Part shown: piece after piece, positions 53,537 to 63,562 of the stretch
How the letters are laid out: every line of letters begins with the position of its first letter
Numbering within the stretch: the stretch's first letter is position 1
Assembly: GCF_900188205.1 (NCBI RefSeq)
Contig: NZ_FZOH01000002.1
Span: 1-64,000 of the forward strand
Reading direction: 5' to 3'
Length of the DNA stretch: 64,000 nucleotides
Source: Geodermatophilus saharensis
GTDB taxonomy: Bacteria; Actinomycetota; Actinomycetes; Mycobacteriales; Geodermatophilaceae
Notes under the pieces: generated by a model
Told to the model about the DNA's origin: nothing
Database searches by the model: none
The model's input: the letters and a program-made list of their open reading frames with translations, nothing else
Program-made: the position numbers and the translations under genes

Positions 53537-54352
53537 CTGCCCGTCGAACTCCCGCCCGGCGCCCTCGCCGACCTCGTCGCCCGGCTCCGCTCCGCGGGCT
53601 GCGTGTTCGCCGAGGACGAGGCCCGCCTGCTCGCCGGGGCAGCCGCCGGTCCCGCCGAGCTCGCCGCCTGGACCGCCCGCCGGGTCGCCGGCGAGCCGCT
53701 GGAGCACCTCGTCGGCGCGGTCGTGTTCTGCGGGCTGCGGGTCGCGGTCGGCCCGGGCGTCTTCGTGCCCCGCCAGCGCACCGCGGCGCTGGTCGCCCGG
53801 GCGGTGGCGGCAGCCCGCGCCGTCCGCGGCCACCGGCCGGTCGCCGTGGACCTGTGCTGCGGCTGCGGCGCGGTCGGGCTCGCGCTGGCCTCCGCCGCCG
53901 ACCTCGCCGAGCTGCACGCCGCCGACGTCGACCCCGCGGCGCTGCACTGGGCTCGTCACAACCTCGGCCCGGTCGGCGGGACCGTGCACGGCGGGGACCT
54001 CTACGACGCACTGCCCCGCCGGCTGCGCGGCCGCGTCGACGTCCTGGTCGCCAACGCCCCCTACGTGCCCACCGCCGCGGTCGGCCTGCTCCCGCCCGAG
54101 GCCCGGCTGCACGAGCCGCACAAGGCCCTGGACGGCGGCGGCGACGGGCTGGACGTGCACCGGCGCATCGCGGCCGGCGCACCGGACTGGCTGGCGCCCG
54201 GTGGGGTGCTGCTGGTGGAGGTCGGCGAGGACCAGGCCCCGGTGCTCGCCGGGGTGCTCGCCCGCGCGGGTCTGCAGGCCGGCACGACCCCGCCCGAGGA
54301 GGACGGGACGACGGTGGTGACCGGCGTGCTGACCGGCCATCCGTCCGGATGA
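53537..54352 (+). CDS. HemK/PrmC-like protein N5-glutamine methyltransferase
   Basis: A 271-residue SAM methyltransferase with an N-terminal helical domain (ARLRSAGCVFAEDEARLL), the SAM motif VAVDLCCGCGAVGLALA and the NPPY-type catalytic motif NAPYVP. It resembles the 'putative protein N5-glutamine methyltransferase' group rather than PrmC itself. The conserved region begins upstream of the first GTG at 53603. The only candidate start with a ribosome site (CCGGAGG, 5 bases before) is a CTG at 53537, an unusual start codon. Confidence 0.75.
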   Translation: MPVELPPGALADLVARLRSAGCVFAEDEARLLAGAAAGPAELAAWTARRVAGEPLEHLVGAVVFCGLRVAVGPGVFVPRQRTAALVARAVAAARAVRGHRPVAVDLCCGCGAVGLALASAADLAELHAADVDPAALHWARHNLGPVGGTVHGGDLYDALPRRLRGRVDVLVANAPYVPTAAVGLLPPEARLHEPHKALDGGGDGLDVHRRIAAGAPDWLAPGGVLLVEVGEDQAPVLAGVLARAGLQAGTTPPEEDGTTVVTGVLTGHPSG

Positions 54353-54413
54353 GTTCCGTTGACCGGGCCCTTGGGCCCTGTCCGATCGGGCAGGAGCCGG
54401 TCAGTATCCGGGT

Positions 54414-56563
<2,150 letters not shown>

Positions 56564-56582
56564 CCGCGGCAGGCCCGGCCGG

Positions 56583-57224
56583 TCAGCCGCCGGGGCGCCG
56601 GCCGCGCAGCTCCGTGGCGAGGATCGCCGCCTGCGTGCGCCGTTCGAGCCCGAGCTTGGCCAGCAGGTGGCTGGTGTAGTTCTTCACCGTCTTCTCGGCC
56701 AGGCCCATCCGGTCGCCGATCTGCCGGTTGGTCAGCCCCTCGCCGATCAGCCCGAGCACGGTGCGCTCCTGCTCGGTGAGCCCGGCCAGCCGCCGGTCGG
56801 CGCCGTCCCGGGACGGGCGGCCGGGGGCGGCGACGAGCGTGCCGCCGGCCGCGACCGTGTGCACGGCCGACACGAGGTCGGCCCCGCGGACCTGCTTGAC
56901 CAGGTACCCGGCCGCGCCGGCGGCCAGCGCCGCGGCCACCGCGTCGTCGTCGGCGTAGCTGGACAGCACCAGGCAGCAGCAGCCCGGCACCCGCTCCCGC
57001 AGCGCGCGGACGACGTCGGCGCCGTCGCCGTCGGGCAGCCGCATGTCGACGATGGCGACGTCGGGCCGGACCGCCGGGCCGCGGGCCAGCGCCTCCGCGG
57101 CGGTGCCGGCCTCGCCGACGACGACCAGCGCGGGGTCGTCCTCCAGCAGCTCGGCGACGCCGCGGCGGACCACCTCGTGGTCGTCGACGAGGAACACCCG
57201 GATCGAGCGCGGGACAGCGGCCAC
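56583..57224 (-). CDS. DosR/DevR-like response regulator
   Basis: A 213-residue NarL-type regulator. The receiver has phospho-acceptor Asp60 ([13 protein letters not shown]). The LuxR-type DNA-binding region [53 protein letters not shown] is close to DosR. The GTG follows GGGAGGGGAGG. It lies on the opposite strand from the kinase, 19 bp apart tail to tail, and downstream of the polyketide synthase gene. Confidence 0.9.
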   Translation of the reverse strand: MAAVPRSIRVFLVDDHEVVRRGVAELLEDDPALVVVGEAGTAAEALARGPAVRPDVAIVDMRLPDGDGADVVRALRERVPGCCCLVLSSYADDDAVAAALAAGAAGYLVKQVRGADLVSAVHTVAAGGTLVAAPGRPSRDGADRRLAGLTEQERTVLGLIGEGLTNRQIGDRMGLAEKTVKNYTSHLLAKLGLERRTQAAILATELRGRRPGG

Positions 57225-57292
57225 GGGCGCCTCCCCTCCCTGACCGTCTCGGCGGTCACAGAGGGTAGCGCCGACGCGGCCCCCGCGGGGCG

Positions 57293-58321
57293 TCAGGCGG
57301 GCAGGAGCAACGCTGCGTACAGGGTCAGTCCCGGACCGAAGGCCATGGCCACCACCGGGCCGTCGACGTCGGCCAGCTCCTGCAGCACCAGCAGCACGGT
57401 GGCCGACGAGCAGTTGCCGTGCTCGGCGAGCACCCGGCGGGATGCGCCCATCTGCTCCTCGGTGAGGCCCAGCTCGTCCCGGGCGACGTCGAGGATCCGC
57501 GGGCCGCCGGGGTGCACCGCCCAGCCGGCGACGTCCTCGACCCGCAGACCGGCCCCGTCGAGCAGCTCGGCGACCACGTCCCCGACGTGCCGGGACAGCA
57601 CGTCGGGGACACGGGGGGACAGCCCCATGCGGAAGCCGAGGTCGGTGACGTCCCAGGTCATGTGGTCGGCCGTGGACGGGTCGGTCCGGGCCACCACCCC
57701 CGCCAGCCGCCGCCCGCGCCCGGCGCCGGGCTCGACGACGACGGCCGCGGCGGCGTCGGAGAACAGCGCGTGCGCGACCACCTGGTCGAGGTCCCGCTGC
57801 GCCGGCTGCACGTGCAGGCTGGTCAGTTCGCAGCACAGCAGCACCGCCGGGCGGGAGCGGGCGGTGACGAAGTCGCCCACCGCCGCCAGGCCCGGGATCG
57901 CGGCGTAGCAGCCCATGTGCCCGACCAGCAGGCGCTGCAGCCCGGGCGGCATGCCGAGGTCGCTGGCCAGCCGGATGTCCAGGCCCGGGGTGGCGTAGCC
58001 GGTGCAGGTGGCGACGGCGAACAGGCCCACGTCGCCCGGGGCGAGCCCGGCGGCGTCGAGCGCCCCGGCGACCGCCTGCTTGCCCAGCGGCAGCGCCTCC
58101 TGGACGTAGCGGGCCATGCGCGCGCCGGTGCCCCACGAGCTGAGGTCCTCGTCGACCGGGTTGGCCACCGCGTGCCGCGTGCGCACCCCGGCGCTGGACC
58201 AGATGCGGCGGGCGGCGCGGACGCCCTCGTAGTGGCGGGCGAAGAAGCCCTCCCACGCGGCGTCCTGGTCCAGCGTCGTCGGCAGCGCCGCACCGGCCCC
58301 GGTGAGGACCGCGGCGCTCAC
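57293..58321 (-). CDS. type III polyketide synthase (chalcone/stilbene synthase superfamily)
   Basis: A 342-residue ketosynthase with the catalytic triad Cys106 ([10 protein letters not shown]), His270 (HPGG) and Asn303 (HGNCSSAT). Bacterial members make alkylpyrones, alkylresorcinols or related phenolic lipids from fatty acyl-CoA and malonyl-CoA. The starter cannot be read from sequence. The preceding gene is a SAM methyltransferase, suggesting methylation of the product. The GTG start is 40 bp after it. Confidence 0.92.
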   Translation of the reverse strand: MSAAVLTGAGAALPTTLDQDAAWEGFFARHYEGVRAARRIWSSAGVRTRHAVANPVDEDLSSWGTGARMARYVQEALPLGKQAVAGALDAAGLAPGDVGLFAVATCTGYATPGLDIRLASDLGMPPGLQRLLVGHMGCYAAIPGLAAVGDFVTARSRPAVLLCCELTSLHVQPAQRDLDQVVAHALFSDAAAAVVVEPGAGRGRRLAGVVARTDPSTADHMTWDVTDLGFRMGLSPRVPDVLSRHVGDVVAELLDGAGLRVEDVAGWAVHPGGPRILDVARDELGLTEEQMGASRRVLAEHGNCSSATVLLVLQELADVDGPVVAMAFGPGLTLYAALLLPA

Positions 58322-58361
58322 CCGCGCGGCCCCGGGACGAACGGGCTGCTCACGTGCGGGG

Positions 58362-59138
58362 TCACGACCCGACCGTACGACCGGGGGTCGCGACCCGCTC
58401 CCGGAGGGGTGGTCCGCCGTCCGGCGGCGCCTCACGCTTGCGGCCGTACCCGGCGAAGATGACGGCCGTCGTCGGCAGCTCCCGCATCCGGACGACGTCG
58501 CGACGTCCCCGGCGCCAGGCGACGACGTCGCGCACCGACGGCCGCAGCCCGACCAGCCGCAGGTCCAGCCCCAGCCGGTCGGCCGCGGCCAGCAGCCGCC
58601 GCCGGTCGACGAAGAGGGCGGGGTCGTGGATGCCCGGCGGCGGCCCGCCGGGCAGCCGCTCGGCGATGCGGACCGCGATCACCTCGGCCAGCCGGGTGGC
58701 GGCGATCGCGTCGAGGACGAGCGTCCCGCCCGGGCGCAGCAGCCGGGCCGCCTCGGCCAGCACCGCCACGTCGTCGTCGACGTGCTCGAGGACCTCCCCG
58801 GCGACGACGACGTCGGCGCAGCCGTCGCACAGCGGGACCGCGAGCACCGAGGCCCGCACCGGGAGGACCCCGTGCCGGGCGGCGACGGCGAGCCCGGCCG
58901 CCCCGAGGTCCACCCCGACGTGCCGGTAGCCCAGCCGGGCGGCGTACGGCGCCATGAGCCCGCCGCCGCAGGCGAGGTCGACCAGCAGGGCGCCGGGGCG
59001 CGGCGCGGGCGGGATGTGTTCGGCGCGCGAGGCGGCGAACCAGTGCAGCATCGCGAAGCCGCCGGAGGCCTCCCACCACTGGTCGGCCAGCGCGTCGTAC
59101 TGCGCCGGGTCGTTGCGCCGGGGGTCGTCGATGCGCAT
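58362..59138 (-). CDS. class I SAM methyltransferase (UbiG/UbiE-like) in the polyketide operon
   Basis: A 258-residue methyltransferase with the SAM loop LLVDLACGGGLMAPYAARLG, VGVDLG and the EVLEHVDDD motif IV. It resembles 3-demethylubiquinone O-methyltransferase-like enzymes, here probably acting on the type III PKS product. The ATG overlaps the DUF3140 stop by one base (TGATG). Confidence 0.88.
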   Translation of the reverse strand: MRIDDPRRNDPAQYDALADQWWEASGGFAMLHWFAASRAEHIPPAPRPGALLVDLACGGGLMAPYAARLGYRHVGVDLGAAGLAVAARHGVLPVRASVLAVPLCDGCADVVVAGEVLEHVDDDVAVLAEAARLLRPGGTLVLDAIAATRLAEVIAVRIAERLPGGPPPGIHDPALFVDRRRLLAAADRLGLDLRLVGLRPSVRDVVAWRRGRRDVVRMRELPTTAVIFAGYGRKREAPPDGGPPLRERVATPGRTVGS

Positions 59139-59479
59139 CACTTCTTCAGCGGGTCGTGACCCCAGTTCATCAGCGAGTACCGCCACCTCGACGTCTCGAC
59201 GTCCTCCTTCTGCGGCTCCTGGGCCAGGTGCCGCCGGACGTAGCCGTGGACCTTGCGCATGTGCGCGTGGTCGTCGTCGGTGAGGTCGCCCTCCTCCGCG
59301 CGCAGCAGCTCGACGATCCGGCGGCCGGACTCGTGCCCCGTCGACTCCCCCGACCCGCCGCTCCTCTGCCCGACCGACTGCGACTCGTCGGTCTGCAGCC
59401 ACCTCTCCAGCTCCGCGGCGCTCATGTTCACCGCCTCGTCGAACTCCCTGCGGACGGTGTCCCTGTCGTCGTCGGCCAC
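59138..59479 (-). CDS. DUF3140 domain protein
   Basis: A 113-residue protein containing REFDEAVNMSAAELERWL, ESTGHESGRRIVELLR and the C-terminal SRWRYSLMNWGHDPLKK, all typical of DUF3140. Often annotated as a DNA-binding or nucleoid-type protein, but function is not established. The GTG has a GAGGAGGA site. It is the first gene of the DUF3140-methyltransferase-PKS unit. Confidence 0.85.
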   Translation of the reverse strand: MADDDRDTVRREFDEAVNMSAAELERWLQTDESQSVGQRSGGSGESTGHESGRRIVELLRAEEGDLTDDDHAHMRKVHGYVRRHLAQEPQKEDVETSRWRYSLMNWGHDPLKK

Positions 59480-59570
59480 GGCTCCTCCTCGGTCGCGTCC
59501 CCGGGGGCGGTACCTCCGCGCCGACCTCGGGAAACGGGTGGCGGGACGCCGGCTCGGGTACGGCGTCGGG

Positions 59571-60149
59571 ATGACCCGGGACGGGACGGCGACGCGGGAG
59601 GGGCGGCGGCAGCCGCCGGTGCCGGCCTCGGCACTGCGCAGCGCCGAGGCCCGTGGCGAGACCGTCGACCAGCTGCTCGACCGCAACCTCGCCGAGCTGC
59701 TGCAGGAGCTCCGGGTGGCGATCACCGGGGTGCAGGTGCTGTTCGCGTTCCTGCTCGGCCTGGCCTTCACCCAGCGCTTCGCCGACCTCGACGGCTTCGC
59801 GCGCACCGTCTACACCGTCACGCTGCTGGCCACCGCGCTGGCCACGGTGCTGCTCATCGCGCCGGTCTCCTTCCACCGGCTGGTGTTCCGGCGGCGGCTC
59901 AAGGCCGCCCTGATCGTGGTGGCCGACCGGATGCTGGTGGCCGGCCTGGCGCTGCTGGTCCTCGCCATCAGCAGCGGCGTGCTGCTCGTCCTCGACGTCG
60001 TCCTCGGGCGCGGTCCGGGCATCGTGGCCGGCGCGGGGGTGCTGCTGGTGGCGACGGTGACCTGGTACGGGCTGCCGGTGTGGGCCCGGCGCGCGTCCGC
60101 GGCCGGGCACCCCGACCCGCCGGAGCCGGGGAGCGGTTCCGCAGGATGA
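59571..60149 (+). CDS. DUF6328 family membrane protein
   Basis: A 192-residue protein with a LLQELRVAITGVQVLFAFLLGLAFTQRF motif and four hydrophobic segments, typical of the small DUF6328 (sodium-proton antiporter-like annotated) family. Function unknown. The start ATG is in a region with no clear ribosome site. Confidence 0.78.
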   Translation: MTRDGTATREGRRQPPVPASALRSAEARGETVDQLLDRNLAELLQELRVAITGVQVLFAFLLGLAFTQRFADLDGFARTVYTVTLLATALATVLLIAPVSFHRLVFRRRLKAALIVVADRMLVAGLALLVLAISSGVLLVLDVVLGRGPGIVAGAGVLLVATVTWYGLPVWARRASAAGHPDPPEPGSGSAG

Positions 60150-60183
60150 GGAGCCCGCTGTCCCGCGTCCCCCGGGGGTCCCC

Positions 60184-61332
60184 GTGTCCGTCACCGTCGT
60201 CGGCAGCCTGAACGAGGACGTGCTGGTCGCCGTCGAGCGGCTGCCGGGACGCGGCGAGACCGTCGTCGGCCGCGGCGCCGTCCTCGCCGCCGGCGGCAAG
60301 GGCGCCAACCAGGCCGCCGCCGCCGGCCGGCTGTCGGCCGCGGCGGTGACCATGGTCGGCCGCGTGGGCGACGACCCGGCCGGGGAGCGGCAGGTGGCCG
60401 CGCTCACCGGGGCGGGTGTGGACACCGCACTGGTGCGGCGCACCGCGGGCACCCCGACCGGCTCGGCGACGATCCCGGTGGAGGACGACAGCGGGGAGAA
60501 CCTCATCGTCGTGGTGCCGGGCGCCAACGCCGCGCTGACCCCGGCCGACGTCGACGTGCCCGCCGTGCGCGACGCCGCCGTCGTCCTGCTGCAGCTGGAG
60601 GTGCCGCCGGCCACGGTGCAGGCGGCCGCGGAGGCCGCGTCGGGGACGGTGGTGCTCACCCCCGCGCCGCCGGTGCCGCTGCCGCCGGCGCTGCTGCGGC
60701 GGGTGGCGGTGCTGGTGCCCAACGAGCACGAGCTGGCCGCCCTCGCCGGCGCCGGCCCGGGCGCGCGCTCCCCCGCGGAGCTGGCCGGGCTGGCCCGCAC
60801 GCTCGGCCTGCCGGCGGTCGTCGTGACGCTCGGCGCGCGGGGAGCGCTGGTCGTGCCCGGCGACGGGCCGGTGTGGCTGCAGGCGCCGCCCCCGGTCGAG
60901 GCGGTCGACACCACCGGTGCCGGCGACTGCTTCACCGGCGCGCTGGGCGCCGCCCTCGCCCGCGGTGCCGAGCTGACCACCGCGGTGCGCGAGGCGGTCG
61001 CGGCCGCGGCGCTGTCGACCACCGGAGCGGGCGCGCGCGCCGCGCTGCCGGACGCCGGCGCCGTCCGCGACGTGCTGCCCCGGGTGCCCGCGGCCGTTCC
61101 GGTCGGCCGGCCGGGTTCGACGCCGCCCCCCGCTGGGCAAGGCCCCGGTGACACCGCCCCGAGACCCGAGGAGGACGCCGTGACCGAGCCCGAACGGCCG
61201 CCGCGCACGCCCGAGCGCGCGGAGGGCGACCCCGGCGACCAGCAGACCGACGACGGCCGCACGCCGCGCGCCGAGGACCCCGCGGAGGGCTCCGACGTCG
61301 GCGGCGAGGGCGCGGACACGCCCGGCCCCTGA
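60184..61332 (+). CDS. ribokinase-like PfkB sugar kinase with a disordered C-terminal tail
   Basis: A PfkB kinase of about 300 residues: VVGSLNEDVLVAVERLPGRGETV, AAGGKGANQAAAAGRLS and VDTTGAGDCFTGALGAALARG with catalytic Asp248. It resembles ribokinase. The frame continues with about 80 further residues rich in Pro, Glu, Asp and Gly and no stop. Within this tail a GAGGAGG followed by a GTG (61180) could start a separate 50-residue product. The GTG start at 60184 has only a weak ribosome site. Confidence 0.85.
   Translation: MSVTVVGSLNEDVLVAVERLPGRGETVVGRGAVLAAGGKGANQAAAAGRLSAAAVTMVGRVGDDPAGERQVAALTGAGVDTALVRRTAGTPTGSATIPVEDDSGENLIVVVPGANAALTPADVDVPAVRDAAVVLLQLEVPPATVQAAAEAASGTVVLTPAPPVPLPPALLRRVAVLVPNEHELAALAGAGPGARSPAELAGLARTLGLPAVVVTLGARGALVVPGDGPVWLQAPPPVEAVDTTGAGDCFTGALGAALARGAELTTAVREAVAAAALSTTGAGARAALPDAGAVRDVLPRVPAAVPVGRPGSTPPPAGQGPGDTAPRPEEDAVTEPERPPRTPERAEGDPGDQQTDDGRTPRAEDPAEGSDVGGEGADTPGP
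61180..61332 (+). CDS. possible internal-start 50-aa acidic protein within the kinase frame
   Basis: An in-frame GTG at 61180 is preceded at 5 bases by GAGGAGG, a better ribosome site than that of the kinase gene itself. The product would be a 50-residue Pro/Glu/Asp/Gly-rich protein. Either the kinase ORF has lost its stop and fused to a small gene, or the small protein is a second product. Coding cannot be proved from sequence. Confidence 0.4.
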   Translation: MTEPERPPRTPERAEGDPGDQQTDDGRTPRAEDPAEGSDVGGEGADTPGP

Positions 61333-61333
61333 C

Positions 61334-61365
61334 GGCGGGACGGACCGGTCCGGTCCGCGCCCGCC
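61334..61365. terminator. GC hairpin after the ribokinase-like gene
   Basis: GGCGGG / CCCGCC outer arms and CGGACCG / CGGTCCG inner arms, directly after the stop at 61332. Confidence 0.7.
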
Positions 61366-61367
61366 GG

Positions 61368-61450
61368 GATCAGGTGACCTGATCGTGGGGCGTCCTCCCT
61401 CGCGGTGTGCGGTGAGGGAGGACGCCCGCGGTGAGGGAGGACGCGCGGCG
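61368..61450. repeat. palindrome GATCAGGTGACCTGATC followed by a CGTCCTCCC hairpin and direct repeat
   Basis: A 17-bp perfect palindrome (61368-61384) is followed by a hairpin with GGGCGTCCTCCCTCGC / GGTGAGGGAGGACGCCC arms (about 61388-61428). Then a direct repeat of GCGGTGAGGGAGGACGC follows. The hairpin shares its outer CGTCCTCCC / GGGAGGACG with the hairpin at 11089-11123. It lies between the ribokinase-like gene and TetR. Confidence 0.65.
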
Positions 61451-61606
61451 GCCCCGTGGCCCGCCGGGGCGCAGTCACAGCGGTCCCACCGCCCACCACC
61501 GTCCCGAACTGCGCGTTCGCCCCTCGGCACCCAGGAGCGAGCAGTCGTGCGGGAGATCCGGCGTGCCGCGAACTGATCCGTCACGGGAGACGGCAGCATC
61601 GCGGTC

Positions 61607-62242
61607 GTGACCGCCCCTGCCCTCTCCCTCGCCGACGCCGACGCCCCGGGCCCGGTCCGCCGCAGCCGCGCGGAGCGCGAGGCGATCGTCCTGGACACCG
61701 CGGAGCGGTTGTTCGCCACCCGCAGCTCCCGCAGCGTCGGCATGGACGAGCTGGTCCGCGAGACCGGCCTGGGCAAGATGACCGTCTACCGGCTGTTCCG
61801 GAGCAAGGACGAGCTGGTCGGCGCCTACCTGGCCCGCAAGGCGGCCACCGTGCTGAACCGGATCGACGAGACCATCCGCCGCGAGCGCGACCCGCGTGCC
61901 GCGCTGCTCGCCGTCGTCGGGTCCGTCGAGGCCGAGGTCACCCGCGCCGGCTTCCGCGGCTGCCCGTTCACCAACGTCAGCAGCGAGTACGACGACCCGC
62001 AGCACCCCGCCCGCAGCGCCGCCGCCGACTACAAGTTCGAGCTGCACGCCCGGCTGGAGCGGCTGGCCGAGGCCGTCGCGCCCGGCACCGGCGAGGACCT
62101 CGCCGCGCAGGTGCACCTGATCATCGACGGCATGTACCTCTCCGGCGGCCTGCTCGGGCCCGACGGCCCGGCCGCGCACGGCCGCGACCTGGCCGAGCGG
62201 CTGGTCGACATCGCCGTCGCCCGGTCGGCGGCGGGCGCCTGA
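61607..62242 (+). CDS. TetR-family regulator
   Basis: A 211-residue regulator. The DNA-binding domain is EREAIVLDTAERLFATRSSRSVGMDELVRETGLGKMTVYRLFRSKDELVGAYLARK (about 22-77), and the ligand domain follows with FRGCPFTNVSSEYDDPQHPA. This C-terminal motif is typical of a TetR subgroup next to oxidoreductases or exporters. No neighbour is an obvious target. The start is a GTG at 61607. Confidence 0.85.
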   Translation: MTAPALSLADADAPGPVRRSRAEREAIVLDTAERLFATRSSRSVGMDELVRETGLGKMTVYRLFRSKDELVGAYLARKAATVLNRIDETIRRERDPRAALLAVVGSVEAEVTRAGFRGCPFTNVSSEYDDPQHPARSAAADYKFELHARLERLAEAVAPGTGEDLAAQVHLIIDGMYLSGGLLGPDGPAAHGRDLAERLVDIAVARSAAGA

Positions 62243-62297
62243 GGGCCGCTCCCCCGCTCGCCGGGCGGAGGCGTCCGGCAGACCCCAGGATGATCCG

Positions 62298-62723
62298 GTG
62301 AGCGCCGACCGCAGCCGCCCCGACCTGGACGACACGACCGTGGAGGGGCTGGGCAAGCTCTCCGAGGCCCTCGAGACGATCGAGCAGGCGCGCGGGCAGC
62401 TCTACGGCTTCCACCAGCACTCCGGGAAGGCCGACCTGCTGCTGCAGGACGCCGTCGAGCTGTTCCGCAAGGCCGGGCACACCGAGCTGGCCGACGACCT
62501 CGACCGCGACCTGGTGGGCCGCAACGTCATCGCCGACCGGTGGACCTTCCAGATCGTCGAGGACTACGACGCGACCTACTGGTCGGTCTTCCGCGCCTTC
62601 GACGAGCGGGCACGCACCGAGCTCGCCGACGGCGACCGGCACGTCTACGAGGCCCGCATGAAGCAGCGCGAGCGGACCCAGGGACACCCCGCGCACGAGG
62701 CCGGCCCGGCGCTCTCGGAGTGA
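62298..62723 (+). CDS. conserved actinobacterial protein of unknown function (141 aa)
   Basis: A soluble, mostly helical protein: LSEALETIEQARGQLYGFHQHSGKADLLLQDAVELFRKAG, then a conserved-looking RWTFQIVEDYDATYWSVFRAFDERAR block. I do not recognise a named domain. The GTG start lacks a strong ribosome site; the coding pattern is convincing. Confidence 0.7.
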   Translation: MSADRSRPDLDDTTVEGLGKLSEALETIEQARGQLYGFHQHSGKADLLLQDAVELFRKAGHTELADDLDRDLVGRNVIADRWTFQIVEDYDATYWSVFRAFDERARTELADGDRHVYEARMKQRERTQGHPAHEAGPALSE

Positions 62724-62769
62724 CCGCCTGCGGTCGCCGCCGACCCGCGGCGGCCGCAGACTCGGACCG

Positions 62770-62958
62770 GTGAACACGCGCGAGCAGAAGATGCCCGAGC
62801 CGGAGTCCCCGCGCTCGGTCGGCCCCCTCGGCAGCAGCACGTCCGGCCCGCCGGCCCCCGACTCCGACGGCCCCGAGGGCACCGGCCCGGCCGACGGCGC
62901 CGCGGGCCCGTCCTACCCGCCCGCGGAGACCGAGCCCGCGGCCCACCGCCGCGACTGA
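62770..62958 (+). CDS. short Pro/Gly-rich protein (62 aa)
   Basis: A 62-residue, low-complexity acidic protein (Pro, Gly, Ser, Glu), without recognisable domain. A GTG start at 62770 is the only candidate. It could be a real disordered small protein or chance; no strong ribosome site. Confidence 0.4.
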   Translation: MNTREQKMPEPESPRSVGPLGSSTSGPPAPDSDGPEGTGPADGAAGPSYPPAETEPAAHRRD

Positions 62959-63009
62959 CCGGCGCCGGCCGGCGGTTTGAGTGCGCGTCCCGGCGGACAG
63001 ATCCGGGGC

Positions 63010-63387
63010 GTGACCGCTCCCGGATCGCCTGCCGAGCCCCGGCCGTCCGCCCCGGGTACCGACCCGTTCGCCACCGGGACCTCCCCGTACGCGACGGGCG
63101 GCACCCCGACGGCGCCCACCCCCACCCCTGCCCCTGCCCGGACGCCGTCCCGCACCCGGTCGGCCGGTCGCACGCTGGGCAGGGGCCTGGCGCTGGCCCT
63201 GCTGATCACCGTCACGGTGGTCCTCGTGCTGTTCATCGTGTTCAACGGCGAGACGGTGCCGATCAGCCTCGTCTTCACCGACGTGCGCGCCCCGCTGGTG
63301 GTGGCGCTGCTCATCGCGGCGGGGCTCGGTGCCCTGATCGGCCTGCTCGCGGCTGCCGTGCTCGCCGCCCGCCGCCGCAGCCGCTGA
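63010..63387 (+). CDS. LapA-domain (DUF1049) membrane protein
   Basis: A 125-residue protein with a disordered N-terminal half rich in Pro, Thr and Ala, then two membrane segments in the LapA arrangement. The first segment is followed by FIVFNGETVPISLVFTDVRAPLVV and then a second segment ending in RRRSR. The GTG at 63010 was preferred over a TTG at 62977. Role in actinobacteria is unclear. Confidence 0.78.
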   Translation: MTAPGSPAEPRPSAPGTDPFATGTSPYATGGTPTAPTPTPAPARTPSRTRSAGRTLGRGLALALLITVTVVLVLFIVFNGETVPISLVFTDVRAPLVVALLIAAGLGALIGLLAAAVLAARRRSR

Positions 63388-63415
63388 CCCGCGCCGGACC
63401 CACCGGGCACCCCGA

Positions 63416-63464
63416 CGGCCCGGGACACATCCGCAGCTGACCCCTGCGAGCGTGTCCCGGGCCG
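63416..63464. terminator. GC hairpin after the LapA-like gene
   Basis: CGGCCCGGGACAC / GTGTCCCGGGCCG arms (13 bp) with a 23-base loop, 28 bp beyond the stop. Confidence 0.7.
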
Positions 63465-63478
63465 CGGCCTTGCTCCTG

Positions 63479-63517
63479 GTTACCCGCCGGTAATAACGTT
63501 GGTTACCGGCGAGTAGC
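63479..63517. promoter_or_regulatory. two operator-like sites upstream of the FadE5-like gene
   Basis: Site 1 (63479-63494) reads GTTACCCGCCGGTAAT and site 2 (63502-63517) reads GTTACCGGCGAGTAGC. Their centres are 23 bp apart. Site 1 matches the reverse complement of the site before the EtfD-like gene (38801-38816) at 15 of 16 bases. The arrangement fits two repressor dimers, most likely of a TetR-type fatty-acid regulator. Confidence 0.75.
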
Positions 63518-63562
63518 CACTGCTCGCCGCCCACCGGCACGGAGCAACGGAGCCAGACCGCC

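Noticed and set aside
58362-61499. Very long minus-strand frame opposite the ribokinase-like gene
   Set aside because: Only its last 258 codons (methyltransferase) are supported; the remainder is low-complexity Ser/Arg/Pro-rich shadow of genes on the plus strand.
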